Source: a virus
Length of the DNA: 64,000 nucleotides
Direction: 5' to 3' (one strand)
Virus record (IMG/VR): IMGVR_UViG_3300025759_000081
Coordinates: 1-64,000 of that record
Part shown: positions 7,327-15,214 of the stretch, piece after piece
Layout of the letters: each line of letters opens with the position of its first letter
How positions within the stretch are numbered: the first letter of the stretch is position 1
Notes under the pieces: generated by a model
Database searches by the model: none
What the model was told of the DNA's origin: nothing
The model's input: only the letters and a program-made list of their open reading frames with translations
Program-made: the position numbers and the translations under genes

Positions 7327-9879
7327 ATGATTAAGAAATTTTATACAAATGTTGAACGTTGGGGTAATCAAATTCTCTGGCGTGGTTATGATGAAGAAGG
7401 TAGATTTCAGCGTAAAGTTACGTTTAAACCTACCATGTATACCACTGGTAATCCTAAGAAAGAGTCGAGCCTATACAGATCTCTGATTGGCAACAAGCAA
7501 CTCTTTCCCATGCAGTTCGATACTATGCGCGAGGCAAAGAACTTTATCGAAGAGTATAAAGATGTCGGTGGCATGGAAATCTATGGTAATACTAATTTTA
7601 TTTCTCAGTTCATTCAGCGAGCTTATCCTGGAGAAATTGAGTTTGATCAGGACCGAATCAACATTGTTTCTTTTGATATTGAGGTTGACATTAGCGATGG
7701 CTATCCTAACGTTGATGAAGCTGACAAGGAAATCACCTCAATCGCATATAAGTCTTCCCTCTCTGACAAGTATATCCTACTCGGTCGCAAAGACTATGAT
7801 AAGTATCAGACGACAACAGACATCGACCCCGATGATATCGAGTTCGTAAAGTTTGACACTGAGCTTGAATTACTTCGCTACTTTGTTAAAGTTTGGCGTA
7901 AGAATTTTCCGGATATTGTTACTGGTTGGAACGTCGAGTACTTCGATATCTCATATATCGTGACTCGAATCATTAGGCTCTGTGGAGAAGAGATGGCTCA
8001 ACAGCTCTCTCCCTGGGGCTCCATTCGAAAAACTGTGCGTGAGTTTTTTGGTAAACCTCAAAGCACTTATGAAATTAAAGGTCTCAGTGTTATTGATTAC
8101 ATGGATGCTTTTAAAAAGTTTGGGTATAAGTATGGTCCTCAAGAATCATACAAACTCGATCACATTGCTCATGTAGTTCTCGGTGAGAAAAAACTAGACT
8201 ACTCTGAGTATGGTAACTTGACTGCACTCTATGAGCAAAACCCTCAACTCTATCTCGATTATAACCTTAAAGACACTCAACTTATCCAACGAATGGAAGA
8301 CGAGACAGGCTTGCTTGCACTCGTAATGACCGTTGCTTATGGTGGTGGTGTAAACTATAACGACGCCTTTGGTACGGTTGGGATTTGGGAAACTACAATC
8401 TATCGTAGACTTATTAAAGATAAGATTGTTCCTCCTCTCAAACGAGGTCCTGGTCAAAGAGGCGGAGATTTAGTCGGTGGTTATGTTAAAGATCCCCAGG
8501 TTGGTCTACATCCGTGGGTTGTGTCTTTTGATTTAAACTCTCTGTATCCTCACCTAATGTTACAATATAACATGTCACCTGAAACTTACATTTCGGATGT
8601 TCGTGAGTATGTAACACAAGACATGGTGCTAAAAGGCGAGTATAGTAATCAAAATCCGAGCATGTCTGTTTGTGCCAATGGCGTATGCTTTACGAAAGAG
8701 AATGTTGGAATTATTCCTCAAATCATTGATGAGTATTACAACAATCGTTCTCTAATCAAAAAGAATATGTTAAAAGTCGAGCAACAACTTGAAAATGAAA
8801 AAGATCCTCGACAAAAAGCTCTATTGAAAAAGGAAGTGAATCAGCTACATAATTCTCAGATGGCTATCAAGATTTCCATGAACTCTCTTTATGGTGCTAC
8901 TGCTAACATCTACTTTCTTTACTATATTAATGAAATGGCTGAAGCAATCACTACATCTGGTCAGCTCAGCATTCGATACGCACAAAAGTCTGTCAATGAT
9001 TATCTCAATAAGATACTCAAGACGGATGGAAAAGACTACATCGTGTACATCGATACAGATTCGATCTATGTTAACTTTGGCCCTTTAGTCAAAGAAGTGT
9101 TTGGCACAACTGACATTGATCGAAGTCAAGGCGAAGAGTTTCTTGACAAAATTTGTTCCACAAAAATCGAAGAGGTAATTGAAAACGGCTATATTGATCT
9201 CGCTAAGAAAATGGGTGTTTATCGACAAGCAATGGTTATGAAAAGAGAAAAGATCACTGATAGATCAATCTTTATTGCTAAGAAACGCTATATTATGAAT
9301 ACACTTAATAGCGAAGGTGTACATTATGAAAAGCCTAAAATTTCAGTTACTGGTCTTGAGTCCGTGAGATCTTCGACACCTCAAATTTGCCGTGATAAGA
9401 TGAAAGAAATTTTCTCTGTCATTATGAATGAAGGTGAGACCGAGACTCAACACTTTATTGCAAACTTCAAACGTTTGTTTAAAACTTTACCAGCAGAAGA
9501 TATTGCTAAGACATCAGGTACTGATAACATTGATAAGTATCGTGATCGGAAAACTGGTGGATATAAGAAAGGTTGTCCTATGCATGTTCGAGGTTGTATT
9601 CTTTATAACAATCAACTCATACAAAAAAGAATCGACAAAAAGTTCGAAGCAATTCGCTCAGGTGACAAGATCAAGTTCTTATATCTCAAGGTTCCAAATC
9701 CTTTACGAGAAAATATGGTTTCATTCCCAGGCGTTCTTCCTAAAGAACTTGGCCTCGATGCATACATAGACTATGACAAGCAATTTGACAAAGTGTTTCT
9801 TTCTCCTATTGAAGCAATTCTTGAAGCTCTTAGCTGGTCGTCTGAAAAAGTCAATACGCTTGAAGATTTTTTTAGTTGA
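7327..9879 (+). CDS. 43: gp43 DNA polymerase (family B) with proofreading exonuclease
   Basis: Replicative polymerase of the T4 type, 850 residues (T4: 898). The exonuclease I site FDIEVD carries Asp117 and Glu119 (T4: 112 and 114). Polymerase motif A is SFDLNSLYPHLM (Asp402), motif B KISMNSLYGA and motif C YIDTDSIYV (Asp576, Asp578). The C-terminus ends in a short tail LEDFFS, a plausible clamp-binding peptide as in T4 gp43. The N-terminus matches T4 from the first residues, so the start is secure although no ribosome binding site is present. Unlike T4, the gene is not downstream of regA: it follows 46, and clamp and loader genes lie 12 kb away. The stop codon is inside the -35 box of the next promoter. 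Confidence 0.96.
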   Translation: MIKKFYTNVERWGNQILWRGYDEEGRFQRKVTFKPTMYTTGNPKKESSLYRSLIGNKQLFPMQFDTMREAKNFIEEYKDVGGMEIYGNTNFISQFIQRAYPGEIEFDQDRINIVSFDIEVDISDGYPNVDEADKEITSIAYKSSLSDKYILLGRKDYDKYQTTTDIDPDDIEFVKFDTELELLRYFVKVWRKNFPDIVTGWNVEYFDISYIVTRIIRLCGEEMAQQLSPWGSIRKTVREFFGKPQSTYEIKGLSVIDYMDAFKKFGYKYGPQESYKLDHIAHVVLGEKKLDYSEYGNLTALYEQNPQLYLDYNLKDTQLIQRMEDETGLLALVMTVAYGGGVNYNDAFGTVGIWETTIYRRLIKDKIVPPLKRGPGQRGGDLVGGYVKDPQVGLHPWVVSFDLNSLYPHLMLQYNMSPETYISDVREYVTQDMVLKGEYSNQNPSMSVCANGVCFTKENVGIIPQIIDEYYNNRSLIKKNMLKVEQQLENEKDPRQKALLKKEVNQLHNSQMAIKISMNSLYGATANIYFLYYINEMAEAITTSGQLSIRYAQKSVNDYLNKILKTDGKDYIVYIDTDSIYVNFGPLVKEVFGTTDIDRSQGEEFLDKICSTKIEEVIENGYIDLAKKMGVYRQAMVMKREKITDRSIFIAKKRYIMNTLNSEGVHYEKPKISVTGLESVRSSTPQICRDKMKEIFSVIMNEGETETQHFIANFKRLFKTLPAEDIAKTSGTDNIDKYRDRKTGGYKKGCPMHVRGCILYNNQLIQKRIDKKFEAIRSGDKIKFLYLKVPNPLRENMVSFPGVLPKELGLDAYIDYDKQFDKVFLSPIEAILEALSWSSEKVNTLEDFFS

Positions 9880-9904
9880 CATTAAATAATAACTATGATA
9901 GAAT
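9876..9904 (+). promoter_or_regulatory. Sigma70-like promoter for the small-gene cluster after gene 43
   Basis: TTGACA (9876-9881) overlaps the gene 43 stop codon; a 17-base spacer and TAGAAT (9899-9904) follow, with TGA before the -10. The ATG of the next gene is 12 bases beyond the -10, so this transcript too would have a very short leader, and the AGGAAG ribosome binding site at 9905-9910 would be largely upstream of the RNA start. Confidence 0.8.
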
Positions 9905-9916
9905 AGGAAGTGAAAA

Positions 9917-10132
9917 ATGACAATATCCTCATCGTTTGAAACAGTTGAAGAAAAAGTATTGAACTGGGTATCAATTATGAAAGACCCGTATTATGATGGG
10001 TTTACTGGCTGGGGTCAGAAACAGAAACTGTACTTACTAAAAAAATTAGTGGACGGTATTCTATCTGACCCCGACCTTCCTAGTTATACAGGTGAAAAAG
10101 AATGGTTAGAAGAAATGGAGATAACTCTATGA
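9917..10132 (+). CDS. Hypothetical protein, first gene of the post-43 cluster
   Basis: A 71-residue acidic protein that I do not recognise. It has an aromatic central part (DPYYDGFTGWGQKQKLYLLKKL) and no membrane helix or cysteine. It is immediately downstream of its own promoter and overlaps the MazG-like gene by ATGA, so it is translationally coupled to it. Confidence 0.65.
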   Translation: MTISSSFETVEEKVLNWVSIMKDPYYDGFTGWGQKQKLYLLKKLVDGILSDPDLPSYTGEKEWLEEMEITL

Positions 10133-10527
10133 GCAAGGATTGGGTGCAAGACATTAACGCAATGCACAAACACTATGGAATGACCGAAAAGTTCAGGGAT
10201 TTCAATGGAGAACAAAAACGACAGTTTCTTGAGTTCAGAGCTAACTTCTTGCAAGAAGAGCTTGACGAACTTAAGGCTAATATGGGAAATCCCGAAGAAA
10301 TAGTGGATGCACTCATTGATCTCTGTGTTGTTGCTATTGGTACACTCGACGCTTATGGCGTGGACGCTTATAAAGCTTGGGACGAAGTACTTTGGGCTAA
10401 TATGTCAAAAGAAGTTGGGATTAAGGAAGGTAGACCAAATCCATTAGGTTTACCAGATTTGGCAAAACCTGCTGGTTGGAAGGCGCCTAGCCACGTAGGT
10501 AATCACGGGGCGCTAAGGAGCTTATAA
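10129..10527 (+). CDS. MazG-like all-alpha NTP pyrophosphohydrolase
   Basis: A 132-residue protein with the metal-binding pattern of all-alpha NTP pyrophosphatases: QEELDEL in one helix and EEIVDALIDLCVVAIGT in the next (the EExxE and ExxD arrangement). The C-terminal part AWDEVLWANMSKEVG resembles the phosphoribosyl-ATP pyrophosphohydrolase-like branch. The family hydrolyses nucleoside triphosphates to monophosphates. T4 gp56, the dCTPase-dUTPase that keeps dCTP out of hydroxymethylated DNA, belongs to the same superfamily, and this phage needs such an activity, so a dCTPase role is possible but unproven. ATG at 10129 overlaps the upstream stop. Confidence 0.75.
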   Translation: MSKDWVQDINAMHKHYGMTEKFRDFNGEQKRQFLEFRANFLQEELDELKANMGNPEEIVDALIDLCVVAIGTLDAYGVDAYKAWDEVLWANMSKEVGIKEGRPNPLGLPDLAKPAGWKAPSHVGNHGALRSL

Positions 10528-10531
10528 TAAA

Positions 10532-10753
10532 ATGACTGTTTTTCGTAAATCAATGTTAGAGACTTCGCGGCAATATTACAAAGCTGCTATTTCAAAGCAT
10601 CGATTAAATCTTGAAGTTATGATGCAAAACGGAGTTGGTGTTGCTGAGCACCCAGATATCATGGAAACAATTGATGCTGAATTGGGTAGAATGGCAGAAT
10701 ACCACGATAAATTAGAAATGTTAGAAAAATATTTTCCTTTAGGAGATGATTAG
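10532..10753 (+). CDS. Hypothetical protein (73 aa)
   Basis: A small helical protein with a basic N-terminus (RKSMLETSRQYYKAAISKHRLNLE) and a charged C-terminal helix. It has an AAGGAG ribosome binding site at 10515-10520. I do not recognise it. It is co-directional with, and only 4 bases after, the MazG-like gene, so probably in the same transcript. Confidence 0.6.
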   Translation: MTVFRKSMLETSRQYYKAAISKHRLNLEVMMQNGVGVAEHPDIMETIDAELGRMAEYHDKLEMLEKYFPLGDD

Positions 10754-10754
10754 T

Positions 10755-10955
10755 ATGAATTCAAAATATAACCTACTCACTAAGCTCGATGTAATTACTG
10801 ACGTAATTAAAGAAATTGAAGACAACATTCCTTCTCAAGCCGGCGGTCATTATTACACTGCTCTTAATGTATTGGCAGAAATTGAAGACAAGACTCGGGC
10901 AGAATTGCAGTCAAGTCTCGTAAAAACTCCGGAACAAAAATCTCTTTTTAATTAA
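10755..10955 (+). CDS. Hypothetical protein (66 aa), last gene of the small cluster
   Basis: ATG at 10755 is 9 bases from AGGAG at 10741-10745. The in-frame ATG at 10746 touches that ribosome binding site and is less likely. The protein is helical (KLDVITDVIKEIEDNI, then LNVLAEIEDKTRAEL) with no recognisable domain. Its stop codon lies at the left arm of an inverted repeat followed by a T tract, so it probably ends the transcript. Confidence 0.6.
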   Translation: MNSKYNLLTKLDVITDVIKEIEDNIPSQAGGHYYTALNVLAEIEDKTRAELQSSLVKTPEQKSLFN

Positions 10956-10991
10956 TAACTTACGTACATAGATACATAAGTTATTGTTTTT
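10954..10991 (+). terminator. AT-rich intrinsic terminator after the small-gene cluster
   Basis: Inverted repeat AATAACTTA (10954-10962) and TAAGTTATT (10977-10985), with three further pairs inside after one mismatch, followed by GTTTTT. The stem has little GC, so termination is plausible but may be weak. Its left side contains TTACGTACATA, also found in the direct repeats before gene 43. Confidence 0.55.
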
Positions 10992-11017
10992 ATTTGGAAA
11001 AAAATACCAAATAATAG

Positions 11018-11046
11018 TGTACAATTGTGACATTTTATTGTAGAAT
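11018..11046 (+). promoter_or_regulatory. Sigma70-like promoter of the DUF262-HNH gene
   Basis: TGTACA (11018-11023), a 17-base spacer and TAGAAT (11041-11046). The expected leader of about 55 bases holds a small hairpin (GTCAG 11054-11058 with CTGAC 11070-11074) and a TTAGGAG ribosome binding site. Confidence 0.75.
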
Positions 11047-11108
11047 GGTTCTTGTCAGTGAATTGAAAGCTGACGCCGAAAAAACCACTTAATTAGGAGT
11101 AGAAACTA

Positions 11109-12443
11109 ATGAAGCAACTCGAATATAGAAAACTCAATGCAATGGAATTGTATTTGATGTTAGATTCCGGCGATCTGAATCCCGATCCTATCGGTCAGCG
11201 CCCACCTACATCATCTGGTCCAAAAAAATCTATTGGTATCATCAAGTCGCTAATTGAAGAATTTGGCATAGGTATGATTACTATTCGTGATATTTCCAAC
11301 GATCCTATTGCGCAGGCTATATACGGCTGTAAGTATCTTGTCATCGACGGCGGTCACCGTTGTCGTGCAATTATGCAATACTTTAAAGGTAAGATTACAG
11401 TCAACGGCGAAAGATATCTTGATTCAGATATTGATCTAAAAGATTATGACATCATTCTTGATATTCGTGAGTGTACGGCTGCTGAGTCGTGTATTTTGTT
11501 TCGTAACATTAATACGACTACTCCTACGAACTTCATGGAAATGATCATGTCTGATGAAGAATCATTGAATTGTAAGTTCATTCGAAGCCAGACCTCTTAT
11601 GTTAAAGAGTATGGTAACGAAGTTCATCCTCTTTTCAAGCACCATATTGATGGTCAAGGAAATCAGAAGATTGATCACTGGGACAACAACCATATCAATC
11701 CACGAAGAAAGTGGGATGAGTATGTAGCTATCGCTTGTATTCGAGCTGCTGCAAGGGGCAACGTTGATGCTGGTCAACCAGCGATTGAAGAGTTGTCTAC
11801 TGCTCCAGAAATTTCTTCACGAGTAAAAAAGGAAGTTGATAAATTCCTTAATGCTTGTGCAGACCTCCGTAAGTTTAGACAAAACGCTATGAATGCTGAT
11901 GTAATGGGTGCTTTCACACTCTTTTACTTTGGCATCATGGGTGAGTTCAAGTCTGGCTTCCGCATTAACAGCAAGCGATTCTATCAAGATTTTATGCAGG
12001 CTCACTTCATACTAACTGGCAAAAAAGATAAGACTCTTGAAGATGAGATTATCCAAACACCAGATGGAGATGCCTTTGTAAAAGAATATGTTCGTAAAAA
12101 CATTAAGAACTTTGCAAACGGTCTTGATCAAGATTTTACATATACATTGTATATGTCTCAGATTAGAAATCTAGATGTAACGAAGATTGATGAAAAGCGA
12201 ACAGAAACAAAAAACAACAAAGAAGAAATGCTTGCTCTTCAGGGTTATAAGGATGCACTCACAGGCAAAGAGTTAGACTTAAACAGTTCAGCGTATAGCC
12301 ATGATGTTGCGCATAGCCTTGGCGGCGAGTCGACTGACGAAAACTCTTACATTGCAGATCAAGAGATTAACAGATTGATTGGTCTACTTGATAAGGAAAA
12401 AGCAAAAGAGTTTTTGAAACTATTGGCTGAATCGGAGGCATAA
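11109..12443 (+). CDS. DUF262 (ParB/GmrS-like) protein with C-terminal HNH-like domain
   Basis: A 444-residue protein. The N-terminal part fits the DUF262 pattern: DPIGQRPP with the QR pair at 30-31, a helix IIKSLIEEFGIGMI, then LVIDGGHRCRAI at 77-88 in place of the usual DGQQR, and FRNINTTTPTNFME as the second conserved block. The C-terminal part reads like an HNH nuclease without its zinc cysteines: YKDALTGKELDL, His398 in SHDVAHSLGG, Asn412 in TDEN and Asn421 in INRLIG. DUF262 plus HNH (DUF1524) is the architecture of GmrSD-type enzymes, which cut glucosylated hydroxymethylcytosine DNA. Whether this protein cuts DNA, and which DNA, is unknown. It has its own promoter and starts the block leading into the modification operon. 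Confidence 0.65.
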   Translation: MKQLEYRKLNAMELYLMLDSGDLNPDPIGQRPPTSSGPKKSIGIIKSLIEEFGIGMITIRDISNDPIAQAIYGCKYLVIDGGHRCRAIMQYFKGKITVNGERYLDSDIDLKDYDIILDIRECTAAESCILFRNINTTTPTNFMEMIMSDEESLNCKFIRSQTSYVKEYGNEVHPLFKHHIDGQGNQKIDHWDNNHINPRRKWDEYVAIACIRAAARGNVDAGQPAIEELSTAPEISSRVKKEVDKFLNACADLRKFRQNAMNADVMGAFTLFYFGIMGEFKSGFRINSKRFYQDFMQAHFILTGKKDKTLEDEIIQTPDGDAFVKEYVRKNIKNFANGLDQDFTYTLYMSQIRNLDVTKIDEKRTETKNNKEEMLALQGYKDALTGKELDLNSSAYSHDVAHSLGGESTDENSYIADQEINRLIGLLDKEKAKEFLKLLAESEA

Positions 12444-12445
12444 AT

Positions 12446-12703
12446 ATGTTTAGATGTGTTACAATCGGTAAAGATCCACTCAAAAGTAGATGGACTAGAA
12501 AAAGCTGGCGTGGTAGTATTTGGATAAGACAAAATATTCATATGTATAATACAGTTACTGCAACTTGTAGAGAAGCTGAATTATTGCTAATGAATTGTTT
12601 TGGATTGTGGAAAGATCGCGATGATAAAAATTATCCACGTTGGTATGTTGATGATAAAGATTTACAAGAGTTTGTTTTGAGAGAAATGAGGCGTGTAATA
12701 TGA
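12446..12703 (+). CDS. Hypothetical basic protein (85 aa)
   Basis: A basic, tryptophan-rich small protein (SRWTRKSWRGSIWIRQN near the start, NYPRWYVDDKDLQEF near the end). It has a GGAGG ribosome binding site overlapping the end of the DUF262-HNH gene, and its stop overlaps the kinase ATG (ATGA). I do not recognise a family. The coupling makes it the first cistron of the modification operon. Confidence 0.6.
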   Translation: MFRCVTIGKDPLKSRWTRKSWRGSIWIRQNIHMYNTVTATCREAELLLMNCFGLWKDRDDKNYPRWYVDDKDLQEFVLREMRRVI

Positions 12704-13254
12704 TACTAATTGTTGAAGGTATGGATAATTGTGGTAAGTCTACGTTAATTAAAGATCTTCGTAAAGAATACTTCACTCGTCCTACCACCATTTGTCATCA
12801 CTCTACGAGTCCACCTAAGGATACTCAATTTCCTGACTTGTGGGAAGGTCGTCACTATGGCGACCTTTTCAGCTTGTTCACTAGTATTGTTACAGAAAAT
12901 CATTATGATATAGTCTTAGATAGATTTCACTTAGGTGCTATCGTCTATGGTGCTAAGTATAGAAGCTCAGATCCTCATATGATTAAAACTATTGATAAAC
13001 AATATCTTCAAAATAATTTTGAATCTGCTCTTTTATTATTGACAGACTCTAATGAAGGGATTATGTCACGTGATGACGGAATGACTATTGAACAAACGTC
13101 AGAAGAATATGATGATGTTAGGCGTAGGTTTATAGATGCTTTTAGTGAGTCTCATTGCCCAAACAAACTTCATATTGATATTACAAAAGACGTTAAAACT
13201 ATTGACAAAGTATTGCCAAATGTGTTAGAATGGCTTAACAAAATTGAGGAATGA
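12700..13254 (+). CDS. Thymidylate kinase-like deoxynucleoside monophosphate kinase
   Basis: A P-loop kinase of 184 residues with Walker A GMDNCGKST (residues 7-15) and the DRF motif VLDRFHLG (about 79-86), which in thymidylate kinases contacts the nucleoside monophosphate. A lid-like region with SRDDGM follows. In T4 the dNMP kinase gp1 phosphorylates hydroxymethyl-dCMP, dTMP and dGMP. This protein is more thymidylate kinase-like, but its position directly before gene 42 suggests it feeds dTTP or hydroxymethyl-dCTP synthesis. It overlaps both neighbours by a few bases. Confidence 0.75.
   Translation: MILIVEGMDNCGKSTLIKDLRKEYFTRPTTICHHSTSPPKDTQFPDLWEGRHYGDLFSLFTSIVTENHYDIVLDRFHLGAIVYGAKYRSSDPHMIKTIDKQYLQNNFESALLLLTDSNEGIMSRDDGMTIEQTSEEYDDVRRRFIDAFSESHCPNKLHIDITKDVKTIDKVLPNVLEWLNKIEE
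13202..13231 (+). promoter_or_regulatory. Internal sigma70-like promoter before gene 42
   Basis: TTGACA (13202-13207), an 18-base spacer and TAGAAT (13226-13231), with TGT before the -10. It lies inside the 3' end of the kinase gene and would give gene 42 and the downstream modification genes an additional start. The spacer is one base longer than in the other six sites and the AGCA tail is absent, so it is the weakest of the set. Confidence 0.55.
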
Positions 13255-13256
13255 AA

Positions 13257-13931
13257 ATGCAAACTGTAAGTGACATCCGCAAAAAGTTAATGATAAAACG
13301 CATTGAAAAAGATTACGTTATTGATAAGACCGGTGTCAAAACAATTGAACTCATCGGTGAATCATTTATTGCCGACGAAGATTGGATTATTCGCAAGCCT
13401 AACTTAGAATACGTTAAACGTGAACTTGATTGGTATCATAGTCAATCATTATATGTAAATGATATTCCAGGAGATACTCCACAAATTTGGAAACAAATTG
13501 CTTCTGACTTCGGCCAAATCAATTCAAATTATGGTCATCTTATTTGGTCAGAAGAAAATGGTCATCAATATAATCATGTCTTGCATGAATTGAGAAATAA
13601 TCCTGATAGTCGTAGAGCAACTATGATTTATAATCGGCCGAGCATGCATCTTGACTATAACCGAGAAGGTATGAATGATTTTGTTTGTACATATGGAAAT
13701 CAATTCATGATCCGTGATGATAAACTCGTATCACATTATATTATGCGATCTAACGACGCCGTGTTTGGTTATTGTAACGATGTTCATTGGGCAATGCATG
13801 TACATGACATGCTCGCTTATGACTTAAAAATTGAAAAAGGCGACTTAATTTGGACAGCTTCATCTTTTCATATCTATGAAAGACATTTTAAATTCTTAGA
13901 CAAAATGTTTGGATTAAAAGAAGATGAGTAA
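13257..13931 (+). CDS. 42: dCMP hydroxymethylase (gp42)
   Basis: Makes 5-hydroxymethyl-dCMP from dCMP and methylene-tetrahydrofolate. It aligns with T4 gp42 almost throughout: KDYVIDKTGVKTIELIGESF, RELDWYHSQSLYVNDIPG, INSNYGHLIWSE, NPDSRRATMIYNRPSM and MRSNDAVFGYCND. The catalytic cysteine is Cys144 (DFVCT; T4 Cys148). At the position where thymidylate synthase has the dUMP-selecting Asn there is Asp175 (T4 Asp179), the residue that makes the enzyme dCMP-specific. So it is a hydroxymethylase and not thymidylate synthase. ATG at 13257 is 6 bases from GAGGA; the ATG at 13251 touches it. No thymidylate synthase is visible in the window. Confidence 0.93.
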   Translation: MQTVSDIRKKLMIKRIEKDYVIDKTGVKTIELIGESFIADEDWIIRKPNLEYVKRELDWYHSQSLYVNDIPGDTPQIWKQIASDFGQINSNYGHLIWSEENGHQYNHVLHELRNNPDSRRATMIYNRPSMHLDYNREGMNDFVCTYGNQFMIRDDKLVSHYIMRSNDAVFGYCNDVHWAMHVHDMLAYDLKIEKGDLIWTASSFHIYERHFKFLDKMFGLKEDE

Positions 13932-14397
13932 TAATTGGGATACGAGATTTTTATATCTTGCAAAAGAAGTTAGTACGTGGTCTAAAGATCCAAGTACTCA
14001 AATAGGGGCCGTTATTGTAAATGAGAATCGAAGAATTCTTGCTACAGGATATAATGGGTTTCCTCGTGGTATTTTTGATAAAGATGAACGACTAAATAAT
14101 CGAGAAGAAAAATATAAACTCGTTGTCCACGCTGAAATGAACGCCATCTATAACGCTACATTCAATGGCGTTTCTCTTGATAAAGCAACTTTATATGTGT
14201 GGGGTTTACCTGCTTGTTCTGAATGTGCAAAAGGTATTATCCAAGTTGGCATTAAAAAGGTTGTAATGGCTGACATAAATAAAGTTGACAGGTGGCAAAA
14301 ATCGTTTGAGATTTCTAAAACTTTATTTGATGAAGCAAGTATTGAATATAAAATGGTAGAAGTGAATGGATTACAAAAGAATAGCGATAATAAGTAA
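13924..14397 (+). CDS. cd: dCMP deaminase
   Basis: A zinc-dependent deaminase of 157 residues that converts dCMP to dUMP. The motifs are VVHAEMNAIYNA (His zinc ligand and catalytic Glu) and PACSECAKGI (two Cys zinc ligands). The N-terminal WSKDPSTQIGAVIV and TGYNGFPRG are typical of phage dCMP deaminases. The start overlaps the gene 42 stop region by 8 bases. It competes with gp42 for dCMP and supplies dUMP for thymidylate synthesis, as in T4. Confidence 0.93.
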   Translation: MSNNWDTRFLYLAKEVSTWSKDPSTQIGAVIVNENRRILATGYNGFPRGIFDKDERLNNREEKYKLVVHAEMNAIYNATFNGVSLDKATLYVWGLPACSECAKGIIQVGIKKVVMADINKVDRWQKSFEISKTLFDEASIEYKMVEVNGLQKNSDNK

Positions 14398-15214
14398 CTG
14401 GCGAACTGGAAGTACTTATTTTACTATGAAAAAAGCACACGAACATGGTGTGCCTTTTATGGGTGAGTTATTTCATGTATCTAGACCATTTTCAATTGGA
14501 GAAGTTCCTCGTGGTTGGATCACCGAAGAGTCCATTCGAGAAGAATTAAGGCATCTTCCTGCAAAAGAAGCTTCAGACACAATGATTATTGAAGCTCTTG
14601 AAAATGGCCACCCAGGTTGTTTTAATTTACGTCCCGGTCAAATTGAAGACAAATATTGGCCTTACCTTTTTGAAAATCTTGATAAAGTCTATTACCTCTA
14701 TAGAAGAAATTGGGATGCCCAAGTTAGAAGTTTTGTATCGGTTGATCTTAGAGGAGACTGGGGTGTAACTGGTTGGTTTTTTCAAAGACCTGGAGATGAA
14801 CACACTCCACCAGACCATACAGACGAAGAAATGAGAAATCAAAAAATACTTGGGACTTGGTATAATCGTACTAAACCTTACATATCTAAAGTAAGACCAA
14901 CGTTTGATTTGCTTGAAGATAGAGCAGCCCTTCTTATTAGAGAATACATAAGAATGTATCGTTGTTATAAGCAACACCCAGGTGAATTAGTTGCTTATGA
15001 AGATTGGTACACCGGTGAACAATATAGACCAGACAATAAGCACGTTTATTATCTTGGTGAAGAAGAGTTAATGTATCCAAAGTTTGACACCGTAGGTCTT
15101 TTTGAACGAGACGAATATGGCGTAATTAAAAAGGAACATACTCCTCACCCAGATCCGTGGGGCCCTCGAAATATTGAACCATCTATAGATCCTTGGAGTA
15201 AAAATAAATTATGA
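14366..15214 (+). CDS. Sulfotransferase-like protein
   Basis: A 282-residue protein that starts with IAIISNWRTGSTYFT (about residues 6-20), the form of the 5'-phosphosulfate-binding loop of PAPS-dependent sulfotransferases (RxGSTxL). A second block KVYYLYRRNWDAQVRSFVS resembles the 3'-phosphate-binding region, which has an Arg and a Ser spaced this way. The remainder is aromatic and ends in a proline-rich tail. It overlaps the deaminase gene by 32 bases and the agt start by 4 bases, so it is embedded in the hydroxymethylcytosine glucosylation operon. A role in sulfating the DNA sugar is an inference from context; a surface glycan or small-molecule acceptor is the alternative. Confidence 0.6.
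   Translation: MDYKRIAIISNWRTGSTYFTMKKAHEHGVPFMGELFHVSRPFSIGEVPRGWITEESIREELRHLPAKEASDTMIIEALENGHPGCFNLRPGQIEDKYWPYLFENLDKVYYLYRRNWDAQVRSFVSVDLRGDWGVTGWFFQRPGDEHTPPDHTDEEMRNQKILGTWYNRTKPYISKVRPTFDLLEDRAALLIREYIRMYRCYKQHPGELVAYEDWYTGEQYRPDNKHVYYLGEEELMYPKFDTVGLFERDEYGVIKKEHTPHPDPWGPRNIEPSIDPWSKNKL

Noticed and set aside
13257-13931. Thymidylate synthase annotation
   Set aside because: The fold is the same, but the Asp at the position of the dUMP-binding Asn and the overall match to T4 gp42 identify dCMP hydroxymethylase.
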